Of a DNA stretch of 64,000 nt, positions 36,413 through 44,545 are shown in pieces; the first letter of the stretch is position 1, and each line of letters opens with the position of its first letter. The position numbers and the translations under genes were made by a program. The notes beneath the pieces were generated by a model. That model did no database searches, had not been told where the DNA came from, and was given only the letters and a program-made list of their open reading frames with translations. The stretch lies in assembly GCF_900112865.1 (NCBI RefSeq), contig NZ_FONH01000013.1:49878-113877 (forward strand). Direction: 5' to 3'. Origin of the DNA: Dyella marensis. Lineage in GTDB: Bacteria; Pseudomonadota; Gammaproteobacteria; Xanthomonadales; Rhodanobacteraceae.

Positions 36413-37009
36413 ATGAAACGCTCAAGGACCGCCGCCCTGCTGCTGATGGGCAGCCTGCCGCTGTGCCTCACTGCCTGCGGCGACGACGAAGCCACCCGCG
36501 AAGGCCTCTACACCTCGGTGGACGCCTGCGTGGCGCAGACGCAGGACCGGCCAACCTGCGAGCAGGCGTTCGCCAATGCCGCCTCGGAAGCGGCGGAGAA
36601 AGGACCGCATTTCGATACGCGCGCCCAATGCGCCGCGAGCTATGACTGGGATCGCTGCGAGGAACGCCGCGACAGCGGCGGCCACTCGTTCTTCGGCCCG
36701 CTGATGACCGGCTTCTTCCTCTCGCAGATGCTGCGCAACGGCTCGCCCATGACCGGCTTCACCGCCGGCCCCGCCTTCCGCGACACGCGCGGGCAATGGG
36801 GCCGCCCGGATCCCGCCGCGGGTCCCGGCCCGGCCTATGGCAGCAGCAGCCGCTGGCGCAACAGCGGCACGGCCGGCACCGGCGGCTACTACGGTTCGAG
36901 CGCGCGCGGCTCCAGCGGACTGGTGCCGGTCAGCAGCACGCCCGATCGCGCCGTCACCGTCAGCCGCGGCGGCTTCGGCTCCTCCTTCCGCGGCCGGATC
37001 GGCAGCTGA
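36413..37009 (+). CDS. YgiB-like DUF1190 lipoprotein
   Basis: A 198-residue protein with a lipoprotein signal (LLLMGSLPLCLTAC, modified Cys near 22). The mature part has paired cysteines (VDACVAQTQDRPTCEQAF; AQCAASYDWDRCEER), the hallmark of DUF1190/YgiB. A Gly/Ser-rich tail follows. GAGGAA (36402-36407) precedes the ATG. The stop overlaps the ygiC-like start (TGATG), the same pairing as E. coli ygiB-ygiC. The role is unknown, probably in the envelope. Confidence 0.82.
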   Translation: MKRSRTAALLLMGSLPLCLTACGDDEATREGLYTSVDACVAQTQDRPTCEQAFANAASEAAEKGPHFDTRAQCAASYDWDRCEERRDSGGHSFFGPLMTGFFLSQMLRNGSPMTGFTAGPAFRDTRGQWGRPDPAAGPGPAYGSSSRWRNSGTAGTGGYYGSSARGSSGLVPVSSTPDRAVTVSRGGFGSSFRGRIGS

Positions 37010-38187
37010 TGCGCCGCATCGCCATCCGCGAGCGCTCCGACTGGCGCGCTCGCGCCGAGGAGTACGGCTTCGCCTTCCACACCATCGACGGCGAGCCGTA
37101 CTGGGACGAGTCGGCGTACTACGCGTTCTCGCTGCGCCAGATCGAGGACGACATCGAAGCGCCCACGGAAGAACTGCACGCGATGGCGCTGGACCTGGTC
37201 GACGGCATCCTCGCCAGCGAGCAGCAGCTGCGCCGGCTGGCGATCCCCGAGCCGTACTGGGACTGGATCGCGCACAGCTGGCGCGAACGCCAGCCGCATC
37301 TCTATGGCCGCATGGATTTCGCCTACGACGGCCGCGGCCCGGCCAAGCTCTACGAGCTCAACTACGACACGCCCACCTCGCTGTACGAGGCGGCGTTCTT
37401 CCAGTGGGAATGGCTGGAAGACCAGCTCGCGCGCAACGGCCTGCCGGCCGGCGCGGATCAGTTCAACGCCATCCAGGAGGCGCTGGTCGAGGCCTTCGGC
37501 GCGATCGCGCGCCAGCTGCCGCGGCCGTTCCTGTTCGCCGCGCTGCGCGACTCGACGGAAGACCAGGGCACCATCGCCTACCTGCGCGACTGCGCGCTGC
37601 AGGCCGGCGTCGACAGCGGCGAGATCGCCATCGAGGACATCGGCATCAGCGCGGACGGACGCTTCACCGACCTGGACGACCGCGTGATCGGCGCGCTGTT
37701 CAAGCTGTATCCGCTGGAGGACCTGTTCCGCGAGGAATTCGGCCGCCATCTGCCGAACTCGGGGCTGCAGCTGATCGAGCCGCCGTGGAAGGCCGTGCTC
37801 AGCAACAAGGGCATCCTGCCCCTGCTATGGGAAAAACACCGCGGCCATCCCAACCTGCTGCCGGCCGCGTTCGACGATGGCGCCGCGCTGCAGCCCGGCT
37901 GGGTGCGCAAGCCGCTGCATTCGCGCGAGGGCGCCAACATCGCCATGCATCTGCCGGACGGCCGGCGCGTGGAAACCGACGGTCCCTATGCCGGCCCGTG
38001 TATCCGCCAGGCCTGGCATCCGCTGCCGGATTTCGGCGGCGGCTATCCGCTGATCGGCAGCTGGGTGGTGGCCGACCGCGCCTGCGGCATGGGCATCCGC
38101 GAGGATCGCTCGCCGGTGACGCAGGACGGCGCGCGCTTCGTGCCGCATGCGATTCTGGATGAGCCGCGCGCGGTGCTGATGGCGTAA
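37009..38187 (+). CDS. YgiC-like glutathionylspermidine synthase family protein
   Basis: A 392-residue ATP-grasp enzyme of the glutathionylspermidine synthase C-terminal family. Motifs are GRMDFAYDGRGPAKLYELNYD (substrate loop), EPPWKAVLSNKGILPLLW (ATP site Lys) and GSWVVADRACGMGIREDRS. The family joins an amine to a peptide carboxyl group; the E. coli YgiC and YjfC homologues have no settled substrate. Translation is coupled to the ygiB-like gene by overlap. A family B repeat follows the stop. Confidence 0.85.
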   Translation: MRRIAIRERSDWRARAEEYGFAFHTIDGEPYWDESAYYAFSLRQIEDDIEAPTEELHAMALDLVDGILASEQQLRRLAIPEPYWDWIAHSWRERQPHLYGRMDFAYDGRGPAKLYELNYDTPTSLYEAAFFQWEWLEDQLARNGLPAGADQFNAIQEALVEAFGAIARQLPRPFLFAALRDSTEDQGTIAYLRDCALQAGVDSGEIAIEDIGISADGRFTDLDDRVIGALFKLYPLEDLFREEFGRHLPNSGLQLIEPPWKAVLSNKGILPLLWEKHRGHPNLLPAAFDDGAALQPGWVRKPLHSREGANIAMHLPDGRRVETDGPYAGPCIRQAWHPLPDFGGGYPLIGSWVVADRACGMGIREDRSPVTQDGARFVPHAILDEPRAVLMA

Positions 38188-38203
38188 ACCTGCACCATTG
38201 CAA

Positions 38204-38322
38204 CCCTTCTCCCTCCGGGAGAAGGTGGCGGCAGCCGGATGAGGGTTCGGCCGGAGCGATGCACATCACTCTTGCGCTCCGCCCGAACCCTCACCCCAAC
38301 CCCTTCCCCGGTGGGAGAGGGG
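38204..38322. repeat. Family B paired palindromes, copy 5
   Basis: Starts CCCTTCTCCCTCCGGGAGAAGG and ends CCCCTTCCCCGGTGGGAGAGGGG-like with the usual GGATGAGGGTTCGG ... CCGAACCCTCACC middle. It is 16 bp after the ygiC stop. Confidence 0.85.
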
Positions 38323-38369
38323 CTTTTATCCGGCTAAGCTTGCGGCTCTTTTGTCGACGGAACCCCCGC

Positions 38370-38807
38370 GTGCGCAGCTTTCTTTTCCGCCTGATCGGCA
38401 TCCTCGAAGTGGCCGGCGGCTTCTACGGCGTGGTCACCATGCTGCGTCGCCTGCTGCCGCTGGGCAGCACCCACGATTCGATCGTGGCGGTGATCGGGCT
38501 GGCGCTGTACGGCTTCGTGCTGGTCGCGGGCTTCGAGCTGCTGGGCAACACCGAGCGCGGCGTGACCTTCTCGCGCATCGCGCAGCTGCTGCAGCTGCCG
38601 TTGATCGCCACGCCGATGTTCAGCTACGGCCTGCATTGCGGCGCCTTCGTGAATATTTTCGCCAGCCTGCAGTCCTCGCCGCATCTGGGCCTGGACTGGC
38701 ACGTGGGCTCGCAGGGCTTCGTACTGGCAGTGGCCGGTCCCGCGGTGTCGCGGCTGGGCATCAATCTGCTGGCGCTGCTGTCCTGGCTGGCGCTGCGGCT
38801 GCGCTGA
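38370..38807 (+). CDS. Four-helix membrane protein of unknown function
   Basis: A 145-residue protein with about four hydrophobic segments (FRLIGILEVAGGFYGVVTML, VIGLALYGFVLVAGFELLG, LPLIATPMFSYGLHCGAF and LGINLLALLSWLALRL). No domain recognised. The start is taken as GTG (VRSFLFRLIG) because upstream codons fall in the family B repeat; a GGAA (38360-38363) precedes it. Confidence 0.6.
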   Translation: MRSFLFRLIGILEVAGGFYGVVTMLRRLLPLGSTHDSIVAVIGLALYGFVLVAGFELLGNTERGVTFSRIAQLLQLPLIATPMFSYGLHCGAFVNIFASLQSSPHLGLDWHVGSQGFVLAVAGPAVSRLGINLLALLSWLALRLR

Positions 38808-38840
38808 GCGGCTCTCCGCGGGAAAGCCGGGCGCAGCCGC

Positions 38841-38846
38841 TATCAT
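38841..38846 (+). promoter_or_regulatory. -10-like box directly before rlmI
   Basis: TATCAT ends 6 bp before the ATG at 38853, the same spacing as at srkA. A transcript would be leaderless or nearly so. No Shine-Dalgarno sequence is seen. Confidence 0.35.
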
Positions 38847-38852
38847 GCGCGG

Positions 38853-40031
38853 ATGAACAGCCCCGCTTCCCCCGCCCTGCCCGTCATCCGCCTCAAGTCC
38901 GACCGCACGCCCGGCCACCCCTGGGTGTGGTCCGCGCAGGTGCACAAGCCCGCCGAGCGGCTGCCGCCCGGCAGCGTGGTGGAGGTGGTGGACGCCAAGG
39001 ACCGCTTCGTCGGCCGCGGCTTCTGGAACGGCCATGCGCGCATCGCCTTGCGCCTGCTCTCCAGCGATCCGGACCAGGCGATCGACGCCGACTGGATCGC
39101 CGCGCGCATCGCGCGCGCCGTGCAGCTGCGCCGCGAATGGCTGGCGCTGGACGGGGTCACCGACGCCTGGCGCGTGGTGCACAGCGAGGGCGACGGCCTG
39201 TCCGGCCTGATCGTCGACCGCTACGCCGACATCCTGGTGATCGAATACTTCGCCGCCGGCATGTGGAAGTTCCGCGAGGCGATCCATGCCGCGCTGCTGG
39301 CGCACTTCCCCGGCGCGCGCCTGTACTGGTTCGCCGAAAGCCATGTGCAGAAGCAGGAATCCTTCGACTGCCGCGCCGCCGATGCGCCCGCGCCGGTGGA
39401 AGTGCACGAGCACGGCCTGCGCTTCCACGCCGCGCCGGGCCTGGGCCACAAGACCGGTTTCTTCGCCGACCAGCGCGACAACCGCGCCCGCTTCGCCGAA
39501 CTGGCGCGCGGCCGCCGCGTGCTCGACCTGTGCTGCAACGCCGGCGGCTTCGCCGTGCACGCGCTGGCCGGCGGCGCCAGCGCAGCCACCGGCGTGGACA
39601 TGGACGCGGGCATCCTGGAAGTCGCCCGCGCCAACGCGGCCGCCAACGGCGTGGACGCGCAGTTCGAGCAGGCCGACATCTTCGACTGGCTGCGCGGCGC
39701 CGTCGCGCGCGGCGAGCAATACGACGCCGTGGTGCTCGATCCGGCCAAGCTCACCCGCGACCGCAACCGCGTGATGGACGCGCTGAAGAAATACTTCGCG
39801 ATGAACCGCCTGGCGCTGGACGTGATCCCGCCCGGCGGCCTGCTGCTGACCTGCTCCTGCACGGGCCTGGTCAGCGAGGCGGACTTCCTGGAGATGCTGC
39901 GCCGCGTGGCGCTCAACGCCGGCCGCGAGATCCAGGTGCTGGAAGCGCGCGGCGCCGGCCCGGACCACCCCGTGCGCAGCGACGTGCCGGAAGGGCGCTA
40001 TCTGAAGGCCGTGTTCTGCCGGGTCTGGTAA
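38853..40031 (+). CDS. rlmI: 23S rRNA (cytosine-C5) methyltransferase RlmI-like
   Basis: A 392-residue protein. The N-terminal PUA-like domain (1-80; HPWVWSAQV, RFVGRGFWN) is followed by a linker and a SAM-dependent methyltransferase domain (about 190-390). SAM motif I is VLDLCCNAGGFAVHAL, motif IV is VVLDPAKLTRDR, and LLTCSCTGLVSEADF holds the catalytic Cys region of m5C enzymes. E. coli RlmI modifies C1962 of 23S rRNA. Length is normal. Confidence 0.9.
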   Translation: MNSPASPALPVIRLKSDRTPGHPWVWSAQVHKPAERLPPGSVVEVVDAKDRFVGRGFWNGHARIALRLLSSDPDQAIDADWIAARIARAVQLRREWLALDGVTDAWRVVHSEGDGLSGLIVDRYADILVIEYFAAGMWKFREAIHAALLAHFPGARLYWFAESHVQKQESFDCRAADAPAPVEVHEHGLRFHAAPGLGHKTGFFADQRDNRARFAELARGRRVLDLCCNAGGFAVHALAGGASAATGVDMDAGILEVARANAAANGVDAQFEQADIFDWLRGAVARGEQYDAVVLDPAKLTRDRNRVMDALKKYFAMNRLALDVIPPGGLLLTCSCTGLVSEADFLEMLRRVALNAGREIQVLEARGAGPDHPVRSDVPEGRYLKAVFCRVW

Positions 40032-40106
40032 AGCGCCCGGTCCGCGCCCGTCCCGGCGCATGAGACGCGGGCGCGTACACTTGCGGCCTTGCCGTATGGA
40101 ACCGCC

Positions 40107-41549
40107 ATGTCTCTCGTCGAAGTCCTGCTGATCGTCCTGATCCTCCTGGCCCTGGCCGCGCTCGCGCTGCAGGCCGTGCTGCTGCGCTCGCGCAACGACG
40201 GCTCGATCGCCGCGCGGCTGGATGCGCTGAAAGACGACGGCGAACGCCTGCAGCGCGCCTTGCGCGAGGAACAGCGCTCCGGCCGCGAGGAACTGCAGCA
40301 GGGCTTCGACCGCTTCCGCGCACACATGGGCGAACAGCTGGCCGCCGTGAGCCAGCACCAGGCCGAGCGCGTCGACGGCTTCGGCCAGCGCCTGACCCTG
40401 CTCACCGAGCGCACCGACGCCGGCCTGCAGGCGCTGGCGCAGCGGCTGGCCGAGGATGCGCGCCACAGCCGCCAGGAACTCACGCTCGCCCTCAACCGCT
40501 TCGGCGAACAGCAGCAGCAGCGCCTGGCCGCGCTCACCGCCGACAACGAGAAACGCCTGGGCGAGGTGCGCGCCACCCTGGAGAGCAAGCTCAAGGCGAT
40601 CCAGGACGACAACGCGGCCAAGCTCGAACAGATGCGCGCCACCGTCGACGAGAAGCTGCAGAACACGCTGGAAACGCGCCTGGGCCAGTCCTTCCAGCTG
40701 GTATCGGAGCGCTTGGAAGCGGTGCAGCGCGGCCTCGGCGAGATGCAGAGCCTGGCCATCGGCGTGGGCGACTTGAAGCGCGTGCTGACCAATGTAAAGA
40801 CGCGCGGCACCTTCGGCGAAGTGCAGCTGGGCGCCTTGCTGGAACAGATCCTGATTCCCGAGCAGTACGCCGCCAACGTGGCCACCGTGCCCGGCTCGGC
40901 CGAGCGCGTGGAATACGCGATCCGCCTGCCCGGCAGCCAGGGCGAGCAGCCGGTGTGGCTGCCGATCGACGCGAAATTCCCGGTAGAGGACTACCAGCGC
41001 CTGCTCGACGCACAAGAGGCCGCCGACGCCGACGCCGCGCTGGCCGCCGGCCGCGCGCTCGAAGTGCGCGTGCGCGAAGAGGCCAGGCGCATCCAGAGCA
41101 AGTACGTGGCGCCGCCGCACAGCACCGACTTCGCCATCCTGTTCCTGCCCACCGAGGGCCTGTACGCCGAAGTGATCCGCCGCCCCGGCCTGTCCGACCT
41201 GCTGCAGCGCGACTACCGCATCACCCTGGCCGGCCCCACCACGCTCACCGCCCTGCTCAACAGTCTGCAGATGGGTTTCCGCACGCTGGCGATTGAGAAG
41301 CGCAGCAGCGAGGTCTGGCAGCTGCTGGCGGCGGTGAAGACCGAGTTCGGCAAGTTCGCGGGGGTGCTGGAAAAGACCCGCAAGAAGCTTACCGAGGCGA
41401 GCAATGTGATCGATCAGGCGGGTGTGCGCACGCGTGCGATCGAGCGCAAGCTGCGGCATGTGGAGACGCTGCCGGGGGAGCAGGTGCAGCAGTTGCTGGG
41501 GGAAGCGCCGAGCAGCGACGCTGAAGAAGAGGATGAAGCTGGCGATTGA
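40107..41549 (+). CDS. rmuC: RmuC-family DNA recombination protein
   Basis: A 480-residue protein with an N-terminal membrane helix (LLIVLILLALAALALQAVL) and a long coiled coil (about 35-215). The RmuC nuclease-like domain (about 220-430) has TRGTFGEVQLGALLEQILIP, LPIDAKFPVEDYQRLL and FAILFLPTEGLYAEV. An acidic tail closes it. The family limits inversions at inverted repeats. The ATG giving MSLVEVLLIV is chosen. A -10-like TACACT lies at 40076-40081. Confidence 0.93.
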   Translation: MSLVEVLLIVLILLALAALALQAVLLRSRNDGSIAARLDALKDDGERLQRALREEQRSGREELQQGFDRFRAHMGEQLAAVSQHQAERVDGFGQRLTLLTERTDAGLQALAQRLAEDARHSRQELTLALNRFGEQQQQRLAALTADNEKRLGEVRATLESKLKAIQDDNAAKLEQMRATVDEKLQNTLETRLGQSFQLVSERLEAVQRGLGEMQSLAIGVGDLKRVLTNVKTRGTFGEVQLGALLEQILIPEQYAANVATVPGSAERVEYAIRLPGSQGEQPVWLPIDAKFPVEDYQRLLDAQEAADADAALAAGRALEVRVREEARRIQSKYVAPPHSTDFAILFLPTEGLYAEVIRRPGLSDLLQRDYRITLAGPTTLTALLNSLQMGFRTLAIEKRSSEVWQLLAAVKTEFGKFAGVLEKTRKKLTEASNVIDQAGVRTRAIERKLRHVETLPGEQVQQLLGEAPSSDAEEEDEAGD

Positions 41550-41550
41550 G

Positions 41551-41693
41551 CCCCTCTCCCCCGGCGACCCGAAGGTAGTCCCCGTGGGAGAGAGGGGTTG
41601 GGGTGAGGGTACGGGCGGAGCGCGGAAGTGATGTGCACGACTCCGGCCGAACCCTCATCCGCCTGCCGGCACCTTCTCCCGGTGGGAGAAGGG
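41551..41693. repeat. Family B paired palindromes, copy 6
   Basis: Begins 2 bp after the rmuC stop. The left palindrome carries the 22-bp alternative centre (41564-41585). The middle is GGTTGGGGTGAGGGTACGGG ... CCGAACCCTCATCC, and the right palindrome is CCTTCTCCCGGTGGGAGAAGGG-like. It ends 14 bp before the convergent gene. Confidence 0.85.
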
Positions 41694-41706
41694 TTCACTA
41701 GTACCC

Positions 41707-42522
41707 TTACGACAAAGCGTGCGCCGCCGCCTCCGCGATCAACGCATCCTCCGGCCGCACGCCCGTATACAGCACGAACTGCTCTACCGCCTGCAGCACG
41801 ATCACTTCCGCGCCGGTGATCACCTGCTTGCCCCGCGCGCGCGCCAGCCGGATCAGCGGCGTCTCCGGCGGCAGTGCCACCACGTCGAACACCACGCTCG
41901 CACGCTCCACTTCCGCCTCGGTGAAGGCCAGCGATTCCGCCTCCGGCCCTTCCATGCCGAGCGGCGTGACGTTGATCAGCAACTGCGCTTCCACGTCGCG
42001 CATGTCCGGCGCCCACGCATAACCGCAGGTCTGCGCCAGCGCGCGACCAGTCGTTTCGTTGCGCGCAATGATGTGCCCGCGCCGGAATCCCTTGTCGCGC
42101 AACGCACAAGCCACCGCCTTCGCCATGCCGCCGCTGCCGCGCAGCGCCAGCGTGGTCTCGGGTGCGACCCGATGCTGTTCGATCAACCGTGCCACCGCGA
42201 TGTAATCGGTGTTGTACGCACGCAGATGCCCATCGTCGTTGACGATGGTATTGACCGATTCGATCGCCTGCGCCGACGCATCGATCGAATCCACCAGCGG
42301 CATGCAGGCTTCCTTGAACGGCATCGACACCGCGCAGCCGCGGATGCCCAGCGCGCGGATGCCGCCGATGGCTGCGGGAAGGTCGCGCGTGGTGAAGGCC
42401 TTGTACACGTAGTCCAGGCCGAGCGCCTCGTACAAATAGTTCTGGAAACGCGTGCCGAAATTGCCGGGGCGGCCGGACAGCGACATGCACAGCTGGGTGT
42501 CGCGGGAAATGCGCAGGGTCAT
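41707..42522 (-). CDS. Shikimate dehydrogenase-like protein (HI0607/SdhL type)
   Basis: A 271-residue NAD(P)-dependent oxidoreductase of the AroE family. The N-terminal substrate domain has MSLSGRPGNFGTRFQNYLYE and CAVSMPFKEACMP (catalytic Lys). The cofactor site is LRGSGGMAKAVACAL and the C-terminal part has LLINVTPLGMEG. Length and the MSLSGRPGNFG start match the AroE-like Haemophilus HI0607 group, which has weak shikimate activity, so this is probably not the main AroE. It stands alone between rmuC and an exported protein. Confidence 0.85.
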   Translation of the reverse strand: MTLRISRDTQLCMSLSGRPGNFGTRFQNYLYEALGLDYVYKAFTTRDLPAAIGGIRALGIRGCAVSMPFKEACMPLVDSIDASAQAIESVNTIVNDDGHLRAYNTDYIAVARLIEQHRVAPETTLALRGSGGMAKAVACALRDKGFRRGHIIARNETTGRALAQTCGYAWAPDMRDVEAQLLINVTPLGMEGPEAESLAFTEAEVERASVVFDVVALPPETPLIRLARARGKQVITGAEVIVLQAVEQFVLYTGVRPEDALIAEAAAHALS

Positions 42523-42575
42523 GGGGAGCTACTCGTGGCTTGAAGCGTCAGCGGGACCATAGACATGCCGCATGC

Positions 42576-42618
42576 CATCGATCAACCCCGCATCGATCAA
42601 CCCACATTGATCAACCCC
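42576..42618 (+). repeat. Three tandem 14-15 bp repeats
   Basis: CATCGATCAACCCC, CATCGATCAACCCA and CATTGATCAACCCC follow one another (42576, 42591, 42605), each with a GATC. They lie in the 158-bp region before the exported-protein gene. They may be a slippage product or a protein-binding array. Confidence 0.7.
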
Positions 42619-42680
42619 AGCGACTCCCGCCACGCGTTGCATCCCACGCATCGATCCGCGATGCCTGCCGGAGCCTTCCC

Positions 42681-43442
42681 ATGAAAACCCTGCTGATCGC
42701 GCTGGCCATCGCCGCCGGCCTGGCCCACGTCGCCCCGGCCCATGCCGTGGGCCGCCTGCTGGACCTGAGCGTGTACGACCGCGACACCCAGCGCAGCCTG
42801 CCCGTGTATGTGCATCAGGGACGCTACTACGTCGCCGGCGAGCCCGGCCATCGCTACCGCGTCGCCCTGCGCAGCCGCAGCGGCGAGGATCTGCTGGCGG
42901 TGTTGTCGGTGGATGGCGTCAACGCCGTGTCCGGCCAGACCGCCGGCTGGTCGCAGGCGGGCTACGTGCTCGATCCGCGCGCAAATACCGACGTGCTTGG
43001 CTGGCGCAAGAGCCTCAGCCAGGTGGCGGATTTCGTGTTCACCGATATCGGCCAGAGCTATGCCGCGAAGACCGGGCGCCCCGACAACGTCGGCGTGATC
43101 GGCGTGGCCGTGTTCCGCCGCAAGCCGCTGCCGCCGCCGGTGGTCTACGAGGCCGATATGGCGGCGGACCAGGCCGCGCCGATGGCTGCAGCACCCGCCG
43201 CGCGCGGCGAAGTGCAGCGCGCTGCCAAGGCCGGCACGCCGCTGGGCACCGGCCATGGCGAGCGCGAATACTCCTCCGTCACCGAGGTGGAATTCGAGCG
43301 CGCCTCCAGCTCGCCGGACGAACTAGTCACGCTGTACTACGACACCCGCGACAACCTCGCCGCCCAATGCGTGATCCCCTGCGAACGGCCGCACCCGGTG
43401 CGTCCCGATCCCTTCCCCGGCCGCTTCGTGCCCGACCCCTGA
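42681..43442 (+). CDS. Exported protein of unknown function
   Basis: A 253-residue protein with a signal peptide (LLIALAIAAGLAHVAPAHA, cleavage near 22). The mature part has a beta-rich stretch (VYVHQGRYYVAGEPGHRYRV; DLLAVLSVDGVNAVSGQ; VADFVFTDIGQSYAAKTGRP). A Pro/Ala-rich linker and a tail ending PFPGRFVPDP follow. Two cysteines (CVIPC) lie near the C-terminus. Proteins like this are seen as hypotheticals in related genomes. No function can be given. GGAG (42670-42673) precedes the ATG. Confidence 0.7.
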   Translation: MKTLLIALAIAAGLAHVAPAHAVGRLLDLSVYDRDTQRSLPVYVHQGRYYVAGEPGHRYRVALRSRSGEDLLAVLSVDGVNAVSGQTAGWSQAGYVLDPRANTDVLGWRKSLSQVADFVFTDIGQSYAAKTGRPDNVGVIGVAVFRRKPLPPPVVYEADMAADQAAPMAAAPAARGEVQRAAKAGTPLGTGHGEREYSSVTEVEFERASSSPDELVTLYYDTRDNLAAQCVIPCERPHPVRPDPFPGRFVPDP

Positions 43443-43501
43443 GCCTCCAGGGCTTGACGCCGGCGCTACACTTGACCGCCTGCGCCACGTAAGGAACCCC
43501 C

Positions 43502-44101
43502 ATGAGCGACCAGCACCCGACCGACGTCACCCCCGAGCAGGCCGAGGAGGCGGTGCGCGTGCTGTTGCGCTGGGCCGGCGAGGACCCGTCGCGCGAAGGC
43601 CTGCTCGACACACCCAAGCGCGTGGTCAAGGCCTACCGCGACTGGTTCTCCGGTTATCTGACCGATCCGGGCGAGTACCTGCGCCGCACCTTCGAGGAAG
43701 TGGCCGGCTACGACGAGATGGTGGTGCTGCGCGACATCGAGTTCGAAAGCCATTGCGAGCACCACATGGCGCCGATCGTCGGCCGCGCCCACGTCGGCTA
43801 CCTGCCGACCAACCGCGTGGTCGGCATCAGCAAGCTGGCGCGCGTGGTGGAAGCCTACGCGCGCCGTTTCCAGGTGCAGGAAAAGCTCACCGCGCAGATC
43901 GCGCAGTGCATCCAGGAAAATCTGCATCCGGCCGGCGTGGCGGTGGTGATCGACGCCAGCCACGAATGCATGACCACCCGCGGCGTGCACAAGCGCGGCG
44001 TGTCGATGGTCACCAGCCAGATGCTCGGTTCCTTCCGCGACGACGCGCGCACCCGCGCCGAATTCCTGCAGTTCATCGGCATCCGCGGCGGCGTGCGCTG
44101 A
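43502..44101 (+). CDS. folE: GTP cyclohydrolase I
   Basis: A 199-residue enzyme, normal length, making 7,8-dihydroneopterin triphosphate for folate synthesis. Zn ligands are visible in [17 protein letters not shown] and [10 protein letters not shown]; the GTP-binding [17 protein letters not shown] block is present. RBS AAGGAA lies 7 nt before the ATG. The stop overlaps the next start (TGATG), coupling it to a small EF-hand protein. Confidence 0.96.
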   Translation: MSDQHPTDVTPEQAEEAVRVLLRWAGEDPSREGLLDTPKRVVKAYRDWFSGYLTDPGEYLRRTFEEVAGYDEMVVLRDIEFESHCEHHMAPIVGRAHVGYLPTNRVVGISKLARVVEAYARRFQVQEKLTAQIAQCIQENLHPAGVAVVIDASHECMTTRGVHKRGVSMVTSQMLGSFRDDARTRAEFLQFIGIRGGVR

Positions 44102-44436
44102 TGCGGCGCGCCCTGGCGGCGGCCCTGCTGGCCCTGCCGTGCCTGGCCGCGGCCCAGGGCTACCCGCGCACGCCGGCCGAATACCTGAAGCTGATGGACG
44201 CGGACGGCGACGGCCGCATCAGCGAGCAGGAATACGTGGACTATCTCAGCGCCGGTTTCCGCCGCATGGATACCAACGGCGACGGCGTGCTCGAGGCGGA
44301 CGAACTGCCGGGCGGCCGCGGCAAGCCGGTGACCCTGCGCGGCCACCAGGACAACCTGCGCCGCCAGTTCCACAAGCTGGATCGCAACCACGACGGCTAC
44401 CTCGACGCGAAGGAGCTCGCGGCGCCGCCGGCCTGA
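44101..44436 (+). CDS. Small exported EF-hand protein
   Basis: A 111-residue protein with a signal peptide (ALAAALLALPCLAAA, cleavage near 18) and three EF-hand loops: DADGDGRISEQE, DTNGDGVLEADE and DRNHDGYLDAKE. The first two are canonical; the third has His at the fifth position. It probably binds calcium in the periplasm. The ATG overlaps the folE stop, an unusual partnership that may only reflect tight packing. Confidence 0.87.
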   Translation: MRRALAAALLALPCLAAAQGYPRTPAEYLKLMDADGDGRISEQEYVDYLSAGFRRMDTNGDGVLEADELPGGRGKPVTLRGHQDNLRRQFHKLDRNHDGYLDAKELAAPPA

Positions 44437-44545
44437 GCCTTTTCCCCGGGCGCTAAACGGCGGCCGGGCTCCCGATTGCCGCACCGCTGCAACACCCATG
44501 CGCCGGCTGCGCTATCGTTCGCGCTTTCTCCCTCGCCGCCGGAAC

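Noticed and set aside
42540..42680. An upstream extension of the exported protein reading through the triple repeat
   Set aside because: It would bury the signal peptide behind 47 unconserved residues; the ATG at 42681 has a ribosome site.
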